Counted from the stretch's first letter, positions 1 through 10,688 are shown. The stretch: 21,365 bases of DNA from Chrysochromulina tobinii (GCA_001275005.1 JWZX01003085.1:1-21365), one strand, 5' to 3'. The notes: generated from the sequence alone by a model not told the origin. Translations and numbers: made by a program.

Positions 1-2838
1 CGTCCGTCACGCCGTTCCATGCCTCATGCAGCGCGTGCAGCTTGTCGGTGCTTGGCCGTTCCGCGTGGCGGCTCAAGTCCTCGCGCTCCTCGCGCACCCT
101 GCCCATCTGCGTCACCCACTCGTCGAGCATGGGCAGCACTTGTTTGTGCAGACGCTCGAGCCACACCTGCTCTCAGAGAAGCACTCAGACGCACTCAGAC
201 GCACTCAGAACCGATCAAACGCAATCAGAGCTACACCTGCTCGGCAAGGTCGTCAGCATGCACACAGAGAAGCAATCAGAGCCCATCAGAGCCCATCAGA
301 GCCCATCAGAGCCCATCAGAGCCCATCAGAGCCCATCAGAGCCCATCAGCCACACCTGCTCAGCGAGCGTGAGCGCGCACTCCCCCTGCTGCTGCTGCTG
401 CTGCTGCAACGCGGCCGCCTCCGCGGTCAGGCTCCGCCGCTCCTTCTCGCCCTCATCGTGAGCGCTCAGCGCATCCTCAAGCACACGGACAAAGGCGACC
501 CGTGCCTCGTTTCGCACCTTTGTGGCTTCGCGCAGTGACTCGTCCTCGTTGGCCGCCACTGCGGCCAAGAGGCGCACGCGATCCTGCGCCTTGCAGAGCT
601 CCGCGCGGGCGTTGGCCATCTTGTCCAGTTCCATCCTCCAGTGACTCACCTTGTCTTCGGCTCTCTCGGCCGCCGCTCTCTCAACCGCGAGCCTCTCGGC
701 CGCCGCCCTCTCGGCCGCCGCTTTCTCCTCCGCAGCCTTCTCCGCGGCCGCCCTCTCGGCCGCCGCCTTCTCGGCCGCCGCCTTCTCGGCTGCCGCCTTC
801 TTGTCGGCCGCCGCCTTGTCGGCCGCCGCCTTCTTCTCGGCCACCGCCTTCTCGGCCGCCGCCTTCTTCTCGGCCGCCGCCCTCTCGGCCGCCGCCTTCT
901 CGGCCGCCGCCTCTCGGCTGCCGCCTTATTCTCGGCCGCCGCCTTTTCGGCCGCCGCCTTCTCTTTTGCGATCCGAACCTCCTTCTCGGCCGCCTCCTTC
1001 TCCTCCTTCGCTTTCGCCTCCGCCTTCGCCTTCTCCTCCTTCGCCTTCGCCTCCGCCTTCGCCTTCTCCTCCTTCGCCTTCGCCTCCGCTTTTTGGGCCT
1101 CCGCCTTTTTGTCCGCGGCCTCCTTGGCCGCCGCCTGCTCTTTCGCCGCCTTCTCCGCCTTCGCCGTCTTCTCGTCGGGTTTCGGCACCTCGGGCGCAGG
1201 GGTCGAGAAGGTGGCGGGCGGCGATGATTCGCCGTCGGCTTGCCAAAAGGCGCGCAGGTAGATGGTGCCCTGGGTCGAGAGCTGCGCCTGCAACTCGACC
1301 ATGCGCGTGCGCGCCAAGCCGCCCAAGTCGACGCTCGCTTCACCCAGCTTGTTGGACGTGAGCGTGTCCTTGTCCTTACAACGCAGGCTCAGCGGCTCGG
1401 CGATCAGATCCTTGAGCACACCTGTGAACGTGAAGACCTCGCTCCAATTGGGGTTGAGATTCTTGTAGATGACCTTAGTCTTGACCTCCTTACCGGCGAG
1501 CGAGAACTTGACGTATGGGTCCGAGAAGCCGTTACTGTCCATCGACATGAGGTCCCTCGCGTGGCTCAGGAAAAGGTGCAGCGTGCCATGCGCGAGCATG
1601 TGCGCGTGCCACAACTCCTCCGGGTCCGTGTAGATTTTGCCCACGAGCGCACGCTCCCACTCTGGCAGGGCTTTGACGCGTGCGAGCTCGGCAGCTATTG
1701 CACTGGCAGTGTCGACGGGACGCACCCACTGCGTCTTCTTAGTGGGCGCGTGGTAGTAGTACATCTTGCCCGAGGTCGCACTTTTGACTTCACGCCAGCC
1801 TGCGGGCAGCGGCGTGGGCCGATCGGCCTCGGGCATGGGCGTTGGCATCCCAAACGTATTGGGATGTTCCTCATCATGAGCTCCTGCTCGATGAACTTGT
1901 CCATCAGCTGTTGCCATTCCGTCGGGCTGCCACTGGATGGTGAAGAAGACCTCGCCGGGCGTCGCCTGCTCGTCCTTGAGCTGCACCGAGCAGTCCACCG
2001 CCTGGCACGAGCCGAGGTCCAACTGACGAAGATCGATCAAGCCGCTACCGAGCGGATCGTTGCGGATGCTCAGCCGGTCGTTGTCCCAGGCGTGCACCTG
2101 GAGCGGCAGCGTAACGAGCTGCTCAAAGCCGCCGCGGAAGAAGTAGTCCTTGTCCCAGCGCGGGTTGAGGCTCTTTCTCACGATCTCCGACTTGTGCGTC
2201 TCCTTGCCTAGCGTGAGCTTGACGAACGGGTCCGAGTAGCCGTTGCTGTCCATGGAGCGCAGGCCGATGGCGTGCGAGAGGTGCACGCGCAGCGAACCGC
2301 TGTTGGGCGAGGCAGGCATCTTGCCGCTCATCATCCAATTGCGGTCGATGGGCGCCTGCGTCGCGGCCTCGACGGGACGAACCCATTGCGTCTCCTTCGT
2401 GGGCGCGTGGTAGTAGTACGTCTTGCCCGAGGTCGCATCTTTGACTTCACGCCAGCCCGCAGGCAGCGGCGTGGGCCGATCGGCCTCTTGCATGGGCGTT
2501 GGCATCCCAAACTTATTGGGCGTTCCTGAGACCGTCGGGTTCGCTGCAGACCGTCGGGCTCCACCAGGGGCGCTCAATGCATTCGCGCGTGCGCTCGAGA
2601 GCGCATGCGCGCGTGGGCTCGATGGTCCCGATGAAAACAGCAGTTGCAGTTCTGACACCTCGGATACCTCGTCGACAGCAGGAGCAAGCGGCAGAAGCTC
2701 ACTCACCTCTTTCCAAAGAGTCGCTCCGCCGTCCTTGGGCTGCACACGAATGCGTGTCCCGGAGCGCTTGATGACAGTGCCGGTAGTTTCGACTCTCTTA
2801 TGCTTGAAGCGCACGTAGTCGCCCTCCTTCAGGTCCAT
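1..2838 (-). CDS. SH3-like / WW-C2-WW-C2 coiled-coil protein (3' end beyond window)
   Basis: The start is ATG at 2838; the frame is open to a TTG at 2883 but has no earlier ATG. Residues 1-50 (GDYVRF, TGTVIKR) resemble a small SH3/Tudor-like barrel. WW domains lie at about 124-155 and 343-375, each with an LPAGW start, a YYYH core and QWVRP. C2 domains lie at about 182-305 and 418-535. The first keeps Asp-rich loops ([13 protein letters not shown]...ND), so it probably binds calcium. The second has Asn for the last Asp (CKDKD...SN). A long Ala/Glu/Lys coiled coil and a Q7 tract follow. The reading frame needs one extra base near 912-914, where a 15-bp repeat unit is only 14 bp long; after it the frame runs on to 356. 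Splicing out 167-355 joins LAEQ to [10 protein letters not shown] and stays open to position 1. WW plus C2 suggests a calcium/lipid-responsive scaffold, but I do not recognise a specific ortholog. Confidence 0.8.
167..355 (-). other. Introner-like intron, two tandem GT...CAG units
   Basis: This phase-0 intron sits in the C2/WW gene. The block GAGCAGGTGTRGCT occurs three times on the minus strand (plus coordinates 348-361, 229-242, 159-172). It divides the intron into unit A (355-237, 119 nt) and unit B (236-167, 70 nt), each starting GT and ending CAG. Because the boundaries lie in repeats, CAG|GT is the only placement that gives GT-AG. Retaining the intron runs into TGA within the repeat (VWLMGSDGL then stop); removing it joins two natural coiled-coil segments. 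The interior is made of about 10-nt units such as CTGATGGGCT, CTCTGATTGC and GTCTGAGTGC. Confidence 0.8.
271..350 (-). repeat. Intronic 10-bp minisatellite
   Basis: There are seven copies of a 10-mer (plus strand gcccatcaga; six exact, the last ending in c) from 281 to 350, preceded by a degenerate eighth copy (agcaatcaga, 271-280). On the gene strand each copy contains CTGAT, a match to the CTRAY branch-point consensus. A second short array, three copies of gcactcagac/a, lies at 181-210 in the other half of the same intron. Confidence 0.95.
386..406 (-). repeat. CTG/CAG trinucleotide run (Q7)
   Basis: Seven CTG triplets on the plus strand encode seven glutamines in the C2/WW protein, just upstream of the intron. 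Confidence 0.95.
655..965 (-). repeat. 15-bp minisatellite encoding an Ala/Glu/Lys coiled coil
   Basis: Imperfect copies of gccgccgccttctcg encode EKAAA on the minus strand. The array is variable (Thr, Asp, Arg and Val substitutions). One unit near 905-918 has lost a single t, which breaks the reading frame. The plus-strand reading is long only because the repeat lacks stop codons, and I do not treat it as a gene. Confidence 0.9.
1742..2520 (-). repeat. Duplicated WW-coding segment, 657 bp apart
   Basis: Positions 1742-1863 and 2399-2520 (122 bp each) align without gaps, with about 8 mismatches by eye. They encode the two WW domains and the upstream [19 protein letters not shown] segment. 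The C2 domains beside them are far more diverged, so the WW block is either recently duplicated or kept alike by gene conversion. Confidence 0.9.
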
Positions 2839-3023
2839 CGCGGGCGGGGAAGAGTGCACGCATCTCTCCAAAGTTGCTCTCAAGTTTGCGAAAAGTAGAC
2901 TTTTGTACGATTTTGTACGGCGGATTCGCGGACTTAGGCTTGTTAGCCACTTCCGATTGGCCTGCCCTCAGGCGATTCGAGAAGGACGGGCCGACGTTAC
3001 ATGTTTGCGAGACTTTCATAAAC
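2839..3023. promoter_or_regulatory. Divergent intergenic promoter region
   Basis: This 185-bp gap separates two divergent ATGs (2838 minus, 3024 plus) and is more AT-rich than its surroundings. It holds a tandem 10-bp repeat (ttttgtacga/ttttgtacgg, 2901-2920) and an inverted CCAAT box (ATTGG, 2956-2960). A shared bidirectional promoter is likely from position, but no TATA box is obvious. Confidence 0.5.
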
Positions 3024-6000
3024 ATGGCTGAACGTCCTGTTCAGCAGACGTCGCGGATGAGCGTAAGCGCCCGAGTTCCGAGCGAGCTGCCGGAGCTGCC
3101 AGAGCTGCCGGTGCGCCCTCGGACGGTGGACCCGTCGCGCCCGACTCGCTCGTACTACAGCCGCGGCCAGCAGCCCTCCACGACCACACCACACTACGCC
3201 TCGCTGCAGTCCAAGGAGCGGCTGCAGCGGAGGCCACAGACGACAGAGGGCTCGCTTGGGCAGCAGCCGTGGCTCGTTCAGCCACAGCTTCAGCCGCAGC
3301 ACCTTGCACCGCCGGGAAGCGCCGTCGCTGACCGCAGCGCCGGCTCCGGCAGGTGGAGCACGAGCGGCGCGGACGGCGCCAGCTGGCACAGCGAGATGGT
3401 CCAACGGCGCGCTCTTCTCGATCGCGGCTTCACTCTCGGCGAGCGCGTCCTTCACGGCAGCGTGGACGGCGAACGACACGATCGCCTCGGAGCTCGGCAC
3501 GCCGCAGATCTCGGTGCCGCGGAACGTGCCCCTCAGGGACGTGTTCAGCGTAATCGAGGCACGCGAGCGGGCGGTCGCGGCGCTGCGCGGCTTCCTCGCC
3601 TCCTTCGGCTACATTCGCGGCAATGCACGCCCTATGGGGATGCCCCTCGACGGCCTGCGGCGCGCGCGTGCCAAGCTCGCGTGGCTGCTCGCGCGCGTGC
3701 GCGCGCACACGACCGTCGCCGTCGAGCTCATCGAAATTTGGGAGAGGCTGCAGCCGCCGTCGCCACCGCTGCAGCCGCCGCCGCCGCCCGCGGCACAGCC
3801 ACGGCAGCCCCCGCCGCCACAGAAAGCGGCGCCGCCAATGGCGCTGGACTATAACCAGCCGTCGGCCACATCATTGACGGAACTCATCGACGGTGATGGC
3901 GACGGGTTCATCACAAGGGACGAGCTTCACAGCTTTACCTCCGAGCTTCACAGCTTCTCCGCCACCGCCACCGCCTCGGCCTCGGCCATCGGTCCGGAGG
4001 CGGCACTCGCGGCGGCGGCAGCGCCGGCAGCGACGGGCGCCGATGCCTCGGCAGCCGAGGCGCTGAGCGCCTCGAGCGTCGCTCAGCCTCGATTCTACTG
4101 GCTCGGGTGGAACTATCTGCTCAAGATGGCCACCGACCTCAGCTTCCTCCCACTGCCTGTGGAAGAGGACCCTCTGCTGCTCCTCTGGTGGCGGTACAAT
4201 GCACCGCACGTGGCGCGGCCGGCTGCGCTCCGAATGCCGCCCTTCACCCTCACCCGTCCCGACCTCTTCCAACCGCCAGGTCTCGAGCCCCAGTTCACAT
4301 TCACACTCCCCGCCGAGCCCCAGTTCACATTCACACTCCCCGCCGAGCCCCAGTTCACATTCACACTCCCCGCCGAGCCCCAGTCCGCCTCACCGCCAAA
4401 GGCGGAGCGCGCCGCCCGCTCGCACAGCGCCACCCTCGCAGCCACCGCCGCCGCCCAGGGCGCCCTCGCGCCCTCGCCGCCGCAGCCCCACTCGCGCCCA
4501 AAGCACGCACGCTCGCCGCGCGCCGCTTGCGTCGCCTCCTCCTTCGGCGCCGCCTCCTTCACCCTCTCGAGAGACGCAAACGACGCCGCCGTGACGGTGC
4601 GCCCAGGGGCCGCCCTCGCCGTCGTCACTTCGGACTTCCGCGCCACGACACCGCCGCGCCGCCCGCACACCTCCTCTGCCACGTCGCCCGGCCGACGCCG
4701 CCAGCAGCACCTTTTTCAGTCGACCCCGCCACAGCCGCAGCACCCGATGCCGTACTCTGGCACCTTCTCGCCAAACACCCTTCCTGCAAAGCACTCGCCG
4801 CCCCTCGCGCCGTCCAACGACGCCGCACAGATGGACGCGGCACAGACGGCGCAGGCGGAGGCGCACCGGGCCGAGGTGCGCCGGCTGTATGCAGAGGCGG
4901 CGCTCGCGGTGGAGGGCGAGTGGTGGCTCGACGCCGAGCGACTGCATCTGCCGTCCGACCTCGCGCGCATGCGTGCGGCCGCGGCGCGCCTCCTCTCGGA
5001 ACGCCGGGCGCTCGGGGTTTCGGCGCGCTTCCAACGGCGGCTCGAGCTCACAATCTCGGAACGACCTCCGCACGATCTCGCGCGCGAGATGGAGCTGATC
5101 GCGTACGGCTTCCCGTCGGGTTATGCGACCAAGCTGGAGAGGCGACGGCGCGAGAACGGCGCCGCCACCGTCCTCCAGTGCTGCCGTCGGCGGAGAGCGG
5201 TCGAGGGGCGCGTCGCGAAGCGCTTGCAGCTGCGCCGCGAGGTGAGCGCGCAGACGATCCAAAAGTGGTGGAGAAGCCGCCAACTGCGCCGCCCGCTCGC
5301 GGCCATGGCGAATGTCGTCTCCGACACGACGCGCGACACGACGCTCGCCCTGCGCGGCAAGGCGGTGCGCGCTTCCCCAAAGCCCGAAGCGATCCAAATG
5401 GCCGACTCCTTAGGCAAGGGCCATGCGCGCCGGCGCGTCCTCAAGCGTCGATGGGCGGCGCTACGCTCGTGCGTGAGCGAGGTCAAGCTGCGCATGCTGG
5501 CGGCGACGCGGCTCCAGTGCCTCACGCGCACGCGCGCGGCGGTCCGGCTGCTGCGCTCGCGGCTCGCCGAGCAGCGCGGCCAAGCACTGCACAAGCAAGT
5601 ACCCAAGGCGCTTGCGGACGCGGCTGCGAATCATCTTCAGCGAATGGTCCACGATCACCTCGCGATGAATCAGCTGCTCCACTCGCAGTTCACCGAACGG
5701 CTCGCCTGGTACTCCGACTCGCGCCTCGCCGCGTTGCTGCGCCCCTTGGCCGCCGCCGTCGCTGCACGCCGGCTGAGCGTGCGCATGCGCTCGCGGGCGC
5801 TGCGCCATGCGCTGGGCGAGAGCCTCGCTGCCAACGGCATGAGCACAGAGGCTCTCGAGGAGCGTCGACTGACCGCCCGCGGCCGGCTGACAATGGCGGA
5901 GGCGACGCTGGGAACCCTGGATTCGTTGCACAGGGCCGTGAGCACCTCGTCCCAGGCTCTCAATCAGATCTTCTCTCGCAATAAGGATCACAAGCGCAAG

Positions 6001-9000
6001 CACGCGCTCGTGTCAACCAAACTCGAGCGTTCCCACCCGAAGGAGGTCGCGCTGCATCGGCGCATCGGTGAGCTGCGCATCCGGCGTCACGAGGTGCGCG
6101 GAGCCCTCGACGCTCTGCGCTCGCTCGCGGGCGACAGCTCGCTACACCCGTCGGCGGCTGCCGTGCTATTCGCGGGTCAGCGCGAGGCGCTTGCCCGAAA
6201 GCAAGCACTCGTCGACGCGAAGCTGAGCGCGGCCCTAAAGGAGCTTCATGCCTTGAATGAGGACGTCGAGCACGACCGACACCGGCTCGCGGCCGTGACG
6301 ACGTCGATGGAGATCGTCCTCGACGTCGTCGCCATTCAGTCCCGGCTGTCTACCGGAGGCGATGCGGAGTACTGGGGCCGTGTGAGAGATGCCGTCTCCC
6401 AAGCCTATGTGAGCTCTCGACCGGGCTCGCCCACAGCTTCCGCCTCGCCTCGACCCGCCACGCCCACGGCCTCCGCCTCGCTGCCGACCTCTCCCACTCC
6501 CCACTCCCCCACGCCCCCCACTCCCCATTCCCCATCACAATCCCTCGAGACATCCCTCCACAAAGGCGCGGGCGCGGGCGCCTCTGCTGACTCGGCGGAC
6601 AGCGCGTGGCGTATCATCGAGCGCGAGGTTCTCTGTATGCTCGAGGCACGCAAGCTCGCGGCCACGTTGGAGATCGACAAGGTGCGGGCGGAGGTGGCGG
6701 CCTCGGCGGCGGCGTGCGAGGTGCGCTGGGAGATCGAATGGGGATGGTCGGAGGCGCGTGGCGGCGTGCGCGCGCTGCAGGCGCTCCGGTCGGCGCTGCT
6801 TCGGTTCAAGCACACGCGCCTCGAGAGGCGCAAGCAGGAGGCGCTCGGCAACTGCATCATCACCGCTCAGGCCGCGGTCTCGGCGCGCGCTGGCAAGCGC
6901 ACGCTGGCCGAGATTGCGGGAGCTCGCGAGCTCCTGGGCGAGGTGCAGCGTGCGCACGCCGGCCGCCCCCGTCCATTGCTCGTCCTCGCGATCCAGCTGC
7001 CCGCCTCGGCGCTCCCAGCCCGGCTGCGCGCGCGCACGCACGCCGGCAAGGATGTCGAGGCGACCGAGCTGCACGCTTCCTTCGAGGCGACGGCGACGCG
7101 GCTCGTGGACGACGTCCTCCTTTGGATGGGATGGCCGGACGAGGCGCTCACGTACCAATCGCACACCATCGACGCGGCCGGCGGCGCCAAGAGTCCGCGG
7201 ACGCTCACGGTGAGCGCTGTGATCGCGCCGTGTGAGAGCCTCGCTGGCTCGCTCGGGGTGGCGACACCCCAAAGGATGGGTGAGGTCGTGCTCGACGAGG
7301 CACGCAGACGCGCGACTCAACCCGGGATTGAGCGGCACCGCGAGCACGCTCGACCTGAGCGGCCTGAGCATCGCGACTGCGAGCATCGAGCTGCCCTCGC
7401 GCGAGGCGATGTGCGTCTTCGACCCGCCGCTCTACGCCCTCGAGGGCACTACCCTCGCCGAGATGGCCGCGAATCAACAGGCGATCGCCGAGGCGACGGC
7501 CCAGATCGCTGCGGCCAAGGAGAAGGATGAGACCATCAGGCTGCAGGTCAATCGACATCCCTCCCTCCAGCTCGTGCGCAAGGAATCTTCCCAACGCGTG
7601 GCGGCTCCGTCGACCTTCCAAGTGAAGGGCGATGGGACGGGCGAAGAGAAGGACGAGGCCGCCGACATCCACTCCCTGGTGTATCATCTGGTCGCTGCGT
7701 CCCTTGCAAACGCCGTTGCGAGCATCGCCGAACCAGGGGCGGAGGCAGCTGAGATGGCCGCGGTGGATGCATCGATCTCGGCCGCGATCTCGGCCGGGTC
7801 AGCCAAGGCTGCCTTCGTCGCTGCAGATCTGGCCAGCCAGCTCACGCGAGTCAAGGTCGATCTGAGACTCGTCCAGACTACGGAAGAGCGCCAGGAGATG
7901 CATGACAAGATGGAGCAGCTCGAGGCGGCGCTCGCGACGGCGACGGCGGCGGCCGAGAAGGAGGCCGAAGAGGCCGAAAAGGCCGAGGCGGAGGCCGAAG
8001 CGGAGGCCCGGGTGCCAGAAGATGCGCAGCGACAAGTCGGGGGTGGCGTGCTGGCTGGCGGCGCCGTGTCGGGCGGCGCCGTGTCGAACACAGTTGCCAT
8101 CGTCGAGACCAATCGACATGCATGCAACGCACTGGCGGCGCTGTCGGCGGTGGCGGCGGGGCCTGGGCTTGGGAGCCTCAGCCAGGCGGCGGCGGCGCAG
8201 CTCAGCGGTCGATCGGACAGCGCCGTGGGGGGCGGACGGACGGGTAGGATGCGCCTCAAGATGAATGTGAGTGCGATGACTTCCCCACAGGCTCGGCTAG
8301 CGCTCGCGAGGACGCGTGCGGACATGCTCAAGGGCAAGCTCAAGGCGATCAGCGCGCTGCAGCGAGCACCAGGCTGGGGCACCGTCACGTGTGTGGGCGA
8401 TCCCCAACCGGCTGATGGGCTGTGGAACATGGGTGTCGTCGAGGGCGGCGCAGACGTCGGTCGCTTCTGCGCCTACTGCGCTGGGCGCGTGCCACCCGTA
8501 CTCGCGCGTCACGCCTTCATCGACTGCACCCGTCGGATGCTCGGTGGCATGCCCCAGTATGCACCCCAGGCGCACGCGAGCCTCGCCGGCGAGCTGCTGC
8601 GGCGCGAGGTGCGCACAGCGGAGTTGCTCTCCAAGTTTGAGCGCCAGGTCATCGAACACGGGGCGCGCAAGGAAGTGGCCGAGAACGTTCGCGTCGCCCT
8701 GCGCACCCTCCGCGGCGTCTTTGCCGCCCATCCCGTCGTCCTGGGCTCCGCCCACCTCAGCGCGCGCCACGTCGCCTGGCCCGCTACCGCACCGCCGCAC
8801 TCGAAGCGCGCGGCCTGTGCGGCGATGCCGACCGGCACGATCGGCCGGTTGCGGCTCCTCTCGCGCCCCCTCGCGGACGAATACTCGTACGCGTCGGCCT
8901 CCCTCTCGAGTGGGTCGAGCACCGGAGCGACCGCCGCCGCCTCGGCGAGGAACGGCGTGTGGGAGGAATTCAAGGCGCTGCTCGAGCTCTCGCCCCGTCG

Positions 9001-10642
9001 CTCACTCTTGCTTGGAGGCGCCGCCGCGATGGCGACCGAACGCGTCGAGCGTCTGGAGCGCAGGCGGCAGGCGGCCGTCGCCGTTGAGGCTGGTGTGGAG
9101 GCGTCGGAGGCAGCTGCGCCAGCGGCGGCGGCGGAGGACGACGAGGGTGAGGAGGACGCGGCTGCGGCGAAGCTCGCGGCGGAGATAGCGGCGGCGGGCG
9201 CCCAGGGTGCCTGGCTCGGGGAGGCAGCCGAGGGTAACCTCTTTGGCCAATTCGAATCCTTGTTCCCCGAGCTGGATGACGATGATGACGAGGGGATGGA
9301 TGATGCGCTTGGACCGCTGCCCGCGCCCATGCCGACGAGCGGACCCTCCCTCGCCCCCGTGTCCCTCGCCCCCGTGTCCATGCTCAGCTATCCGAACCAC
9401 CCAACAAGCTCACAGCCCACGTCCCGCCTCGCGCCCTCGCCCTCGCCGCCGCCGCTGCCACCGCCCTCGCCGCCGCTGTGGCTGCCGTCTCTCACTCAGC
9501 CACTCACTCCCAGCGACGTGATTGTAGCTGCCCAGAGCGTCGGAGTGGGCCCCACAGACTTCTATCTGCTACCCCTCGTGGTGGAGATGCTCTCGGCGCC
9601 GCTGCCGGGTGAGTGGCAAGAGGTCCTTGTGAATGGCCAGTGCCGCTTCCGTGATGGGCAAGGCCCTTTGCAGGCCGAGCACCCACTCCACGTTACCTAC
9701 CGCTCGATCGTGCAGCGCGAGCGCCGGGTGCGAAGGGCGCGCATGCGCTTCCCTGCGTGGCTGCATGGGCCCGCGGAACGCATCTTCCAGTTCTCCGACA
9801 AGGAAGGGTTGCCGTACGCCTTCGACTTTGGCCTCGGTCGCGTCGTGGCGAGCGGCACCGGCGCGAGTGGCGGCGTGGGAGCGCTCATCTTGATGGCGAT
9901 GGCGGGAGAGCTGTCGATGACAACGGATGCTATCGCGAGGGCCGCGGTGCCGCAAGCGTTCCCCGCCAAGGGCAGCGAGCGCCATGGCGAGCGCCACCAG
10001 AGCCACGAGGAGGCCGCGGCTGCGGCAGTGCTCGCCATCAAGATCAGCGAACGAGCCGATCTCGCCGAGCAGAACCGCATCGAGGTGATGAACAAAGGCT
10101 CGTTCTCAAAACTGCTCGGCAAGCGGCTCCTCGAGGACCAATCAGAGCAGATCAGGGCAGAGGCGGCCACCGAGGGGGAGCGTCCGCGAGAGCTCTTGCA
10201 CACGTCGCTGCACGGTACCTACGATGGTGTGCTTGGGCTGCCGCTCGTACATACCCCGCGCGCGCTGTCCGTCACGCTCGACACGGCGCTTGAGCTCGGC
10301 ATCGACCTCGTCCGTGAGCCGCATCTGGTGTGGCTCGCCGACCTTGCACGCGCGCTGCCCGTGCCGCTCGGCTGGGCTCCGATTGCGGCTCCGATCGGCA
10401 GCGTCGTCCACGAGTTGTGGTATAACGAGGTCACGCACTCGTCGCAGTGGCTACACCCAATCGACGAGACGGTTAAGGACCTGTTGCGTTCCCTGCGCGC
10501 ACCCATGCGGCCAAGCAGCGCGCCCGTCGTCGAGACGGCGCTGGGCGCGTCTCATTTCGTTCGGAGTCCCCTATCGTTACAACCTGCGAGAACAACCCTG
10601 TCGCCTAGGAGAACAACCTCACCGTCACCTGCTCTTGTATGA
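3024..10642 (+). CDS. Giant EF-hand / IQ / coiled-coil protein with two CEP164-type WW modules (two frame breaks)
   Basis: The ATG at 3024 has good context (aaacATGg). The reading passes through all three frames. Frame one (MAERPVQQ...) runs to about 3390-3480, frame two to about 7290-7330, and frame three to the TGA at 10640-10642. Both changes are net +1 and neither has an obvious intron. The protein is about 2,500 residues. An EF-hand with a canonical 12-residue loop (DGDGDGFITRDE) is at 3889-3924. Three exact QFTFTLPAEP repeats are at 4291-4380. IQ-like motifs lie near 5155-5290 (AATVLQCCRRRR; SAQTIQKWWRSR) and 5500-5560 (AATRLQCLTR). Coiled coils follow, then an acidic stretch (ELDDDDDEGMDD, ~9270-9305). 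Near 9545-9740 (APLPGEW...AEHP...YRS) and 10280-10500 (LGIDLVREPHLVWLA...WYNEV..SQWLHP) are two modules like the CEP164 helix-WW region. The first has lost its second Trp. A centriolar or flagellar, calmodulin-linked role is inferred. Alternatively it is two adjacent genes, the second starting near 7410. Confidence 0.65.
4291..4380 (+). repeat. Three exact 30-bp coding repeats
   Basis: There are three identical 30-bp copies (4291-4320, 4321-4350, 4351-4380). They encode QFTFTLPAEP three times within a Pro-rich linker of the giant IQ protein. Perfect identity suggests recent slippage. Confidence 0.97.
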
Positions 10643-10682
10643 TTCGGAACGTGTGTACTACAATCAATTGGGAGACAGTTTT

Positions 10683-10688
10683 TATATA
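10683..10688 (+). promoter_or_regulatory. TATA box upstream of the HAD gene
   Basis: TATATA lies in an AT-rich patch inside the 94-bp gap between the giant gene's stop (10642) and the HAD gene's ATG (10737), about 50 bp before that ATG. The position is right for a core promoter with a 20-25 nt leader, so the HAD gene probably has its own transcript. Confidence 0.5.

Noticed and set aside
281-350. Possible CRISPR-like array (regular short repeats)
   Set aside because: Units are 10 bp, directly contiguous without spacers, inside a spliceosomal intron of a eukaryotic gene.
502-1361. Long plus-strand open frames rich in Arg/Pro/Ser/Ala
   Set aside because: They are antisense to the 15-bp coiled-coil repeat of the C2/WW gene, which lacks stops in several frames. 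No domains or sensible composition.
1240-2211. Plus-strand 323-codon open frame opposite the C2 domains
   Set aside because: The minus strand encodes clear C2 and WW domains here. The plus frame has no recognisable features and reflects high GC.
3353-3391. A 39-nt GT...AG stretch considered as an intron explaining the first frame change
   Set aside because: Its length is a multiple of three, so removal would not change frame; it is also shorter than any intron seen here and lacks the CTGAT repeats.
4107-5984. 625-codon plus-strand frame overlapping the giant gene
   Set aside because: Arg/Pro/His-rich and domain-free, while the other frame carries the EF-hand, repeats and IQ motifs continuously.
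10138-10160. caatcagagcagatcag, resembling the intronic 10-mer in reverse orientation
   Set aside because: It lies in an open, natural-looking coding frame (EDQSEQIRAEAA), has no flanking duplication or splice pair, and is probably coincidental.
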